Assembly: GCF_004116265.1 (NCBI RefSeq)
Contig: NZ_QOUX01000001.1
Location: 186,001 to 250,000, forward strand
Direction: 5' to 3'
Length of the DNA stretch: 64,000 bases
Origin: Anaerobacillus alkaliphilus
GTDB taxonomy: Bacteria > Bacillota > Bacilli > Bacillales > Anaerobacillaceae
The translations under genes and the position numbers were made by a program. Numbering within the stretch: the stretch's first letter is position 1; every line of letters begins with the position of its first letter. Of the stretch, positions 63,655 to 64,000 are shown in pieces. The notes beneath the pieces are model-generated. The model was not told the DNA's origin and did no database searches. It saw only the letters and a program-made list of their open reading frames with translations.

Positions 63655-64000
63655 ATGTCATATTTCATTGTACTATTATTTTTGTTACCACTTCTATTAG
63701 TAGTTAGAAAAAAAGCTATCGTCTCATTTCTACTACTTTCTACCGTTCTTCTCGGTTGTACTGATCAGCCACTAGACCTACCTACAGAACAAACAGAGAC
63801 AAAAGAAGAGGTTTATGAACCAAATGAAGAAGTAGTAGAGCCTGAAGAAGCTCCAGCATCTGAAGAGACTTCACCAGCCCCAGTAATCACAGGTGAAGCC
63901 ATCATTCATTTCATCGATGTCGGTCAAGGAGATGCAACACTTCTTCAAGGACCAGATTTTACGATTTTAATTGACGCGGGACGTCATGATCGGGAGGATG
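63655..64000 (+). CDS. ComEC/Rec2-like metallo-beta-lactamase lipoprotein, 3' truncated by window edge
   Basis: First 115 residues seen. N-terminal hydrophobic stretches (about 3-16 and 21-33) with lipobox LLGC, then an acidic Glu/Pro linker (about 38-78). The beginning of an MBL domain follows: HFIDVGQGDATLLQGPDFTILIDAG. The IDVGQGDA block is typical of ComEC C-terminal domains. Probably an extracellular hydrolase or nuclease; the metal motif HxHxDH lies beyond the window. AAGGAGAGG upstream. Confidence 0.82.
   Translation, partial: MSYFIVLLFLLPLLLVVRKKAIVSFLLLSTVLLGCTDQPLDLPTEQTETKEEVYEPNEEVVEPEEAPASEETSPAPVITGEAIIHFIDVGQGDATLLQGPDFTILIDAGRHDRED

Overview
The window is a low-GC, Gram-positive, endospore-forming bacterium of the Bacillaceae. 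Evidence: strong AGGAGG-type ribosome sites with frequent TTG/GTG starts, an alpha/beta-type small acid-soluble spore protein (SASP), YpjP, YqkE, YtzC-like and YdbS/YdbT proteins, SinR/SinI, the dgk-dck pair, CIRCE and M-box elements, and Fur/Zur/MntR/Fnr-type boxes of Bacillus pattern. Respiratory Nap nitrate reductase genes, a selenocysteine-containing formate dehydrogenase, a formate/oxalate-type carrier and PEP synthase point to an anaerobic or facultative lifestyle, for example an Anaerobacillus-like organism. The genus is an inference.

Layout. 1-17.4 kb is mostly housekeeping: a cut-off sulfurtransferase, ferritin, a CBS/ACT protein, RNase Z, a nicotinamidase-like hydrolase, an SLC13 carrier, M-box-controlled mgtE with a decayed mgtE fragment behind it, a TlpA-like thioredoxin, a MerR regulator plus acyl-CoA dehydrogenase, PH-domain proteins, TraB, HNH and methyltransferase genes. 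17.5-29 kb is a metal-homeostasis island. It holds a manganese-type binding lipoprotein and a 30-residue microprotein behind two MntR boxes, a His-rich protein and a CxxH/CxxC protein around a Fur box, a possible Fur-controlled small RNA, and then Zur-box-preceded units: an EamA transporter (weak box); a SufU paralogue with dCTP deaminase; a COG0523 GTPase; zinc-free ribosomal protein S14 with two more COG0523 proteins, one lacking the CxCC motif; a fourth COG0523 GTPase; and a COG0701 permease with its TIGR03943 partner. The logic is zinc sparing: replace zinc enzymes, re-allocate zinc and move it.

29-39 kb holds an SDR enzyme, htpG under a CIRCE element, a TelA pair, a Bacillaceae-type intergenic repeat, a Ca2+/cation antiporter, small conserved proteins, a lipid kinase and tatA/tatC. 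A 52-bp tandem repeat array (nine units plus a partial one) separates tatC from an Fnr-type promoter and the napABDF operon, whose NapA carries a twin-arginine lipoprotein signal. 44-49 kb carries recQ, dck/dgk, a frameshifted degV and spore proteins.

49.7-64 kb has an OFA-family carrier convergent with selenoprotein fdhF (in-frame TGA plus SECIS hairpin), a patatin-like lipase, an S9 peptidase, a DUF3231 protein, an MFS pump, ppsA and two SinR-like regulators. An unannotated sinI lies behind a class I cyclic-di-GMP riboswitch. The window ends, after a MITE-like element, in a truncated ComEC-type metallo-hydrolase lipoprotein. The most notable points are the c-di-GMP riboswitch on sinI, the Zur-linked sufU2-dcd pair, the COG0523 paralogue without CxCC, the MntR-linked microprotein, the Fur-linked small RNA candidate, the selenoprotein and the 52-bp array.
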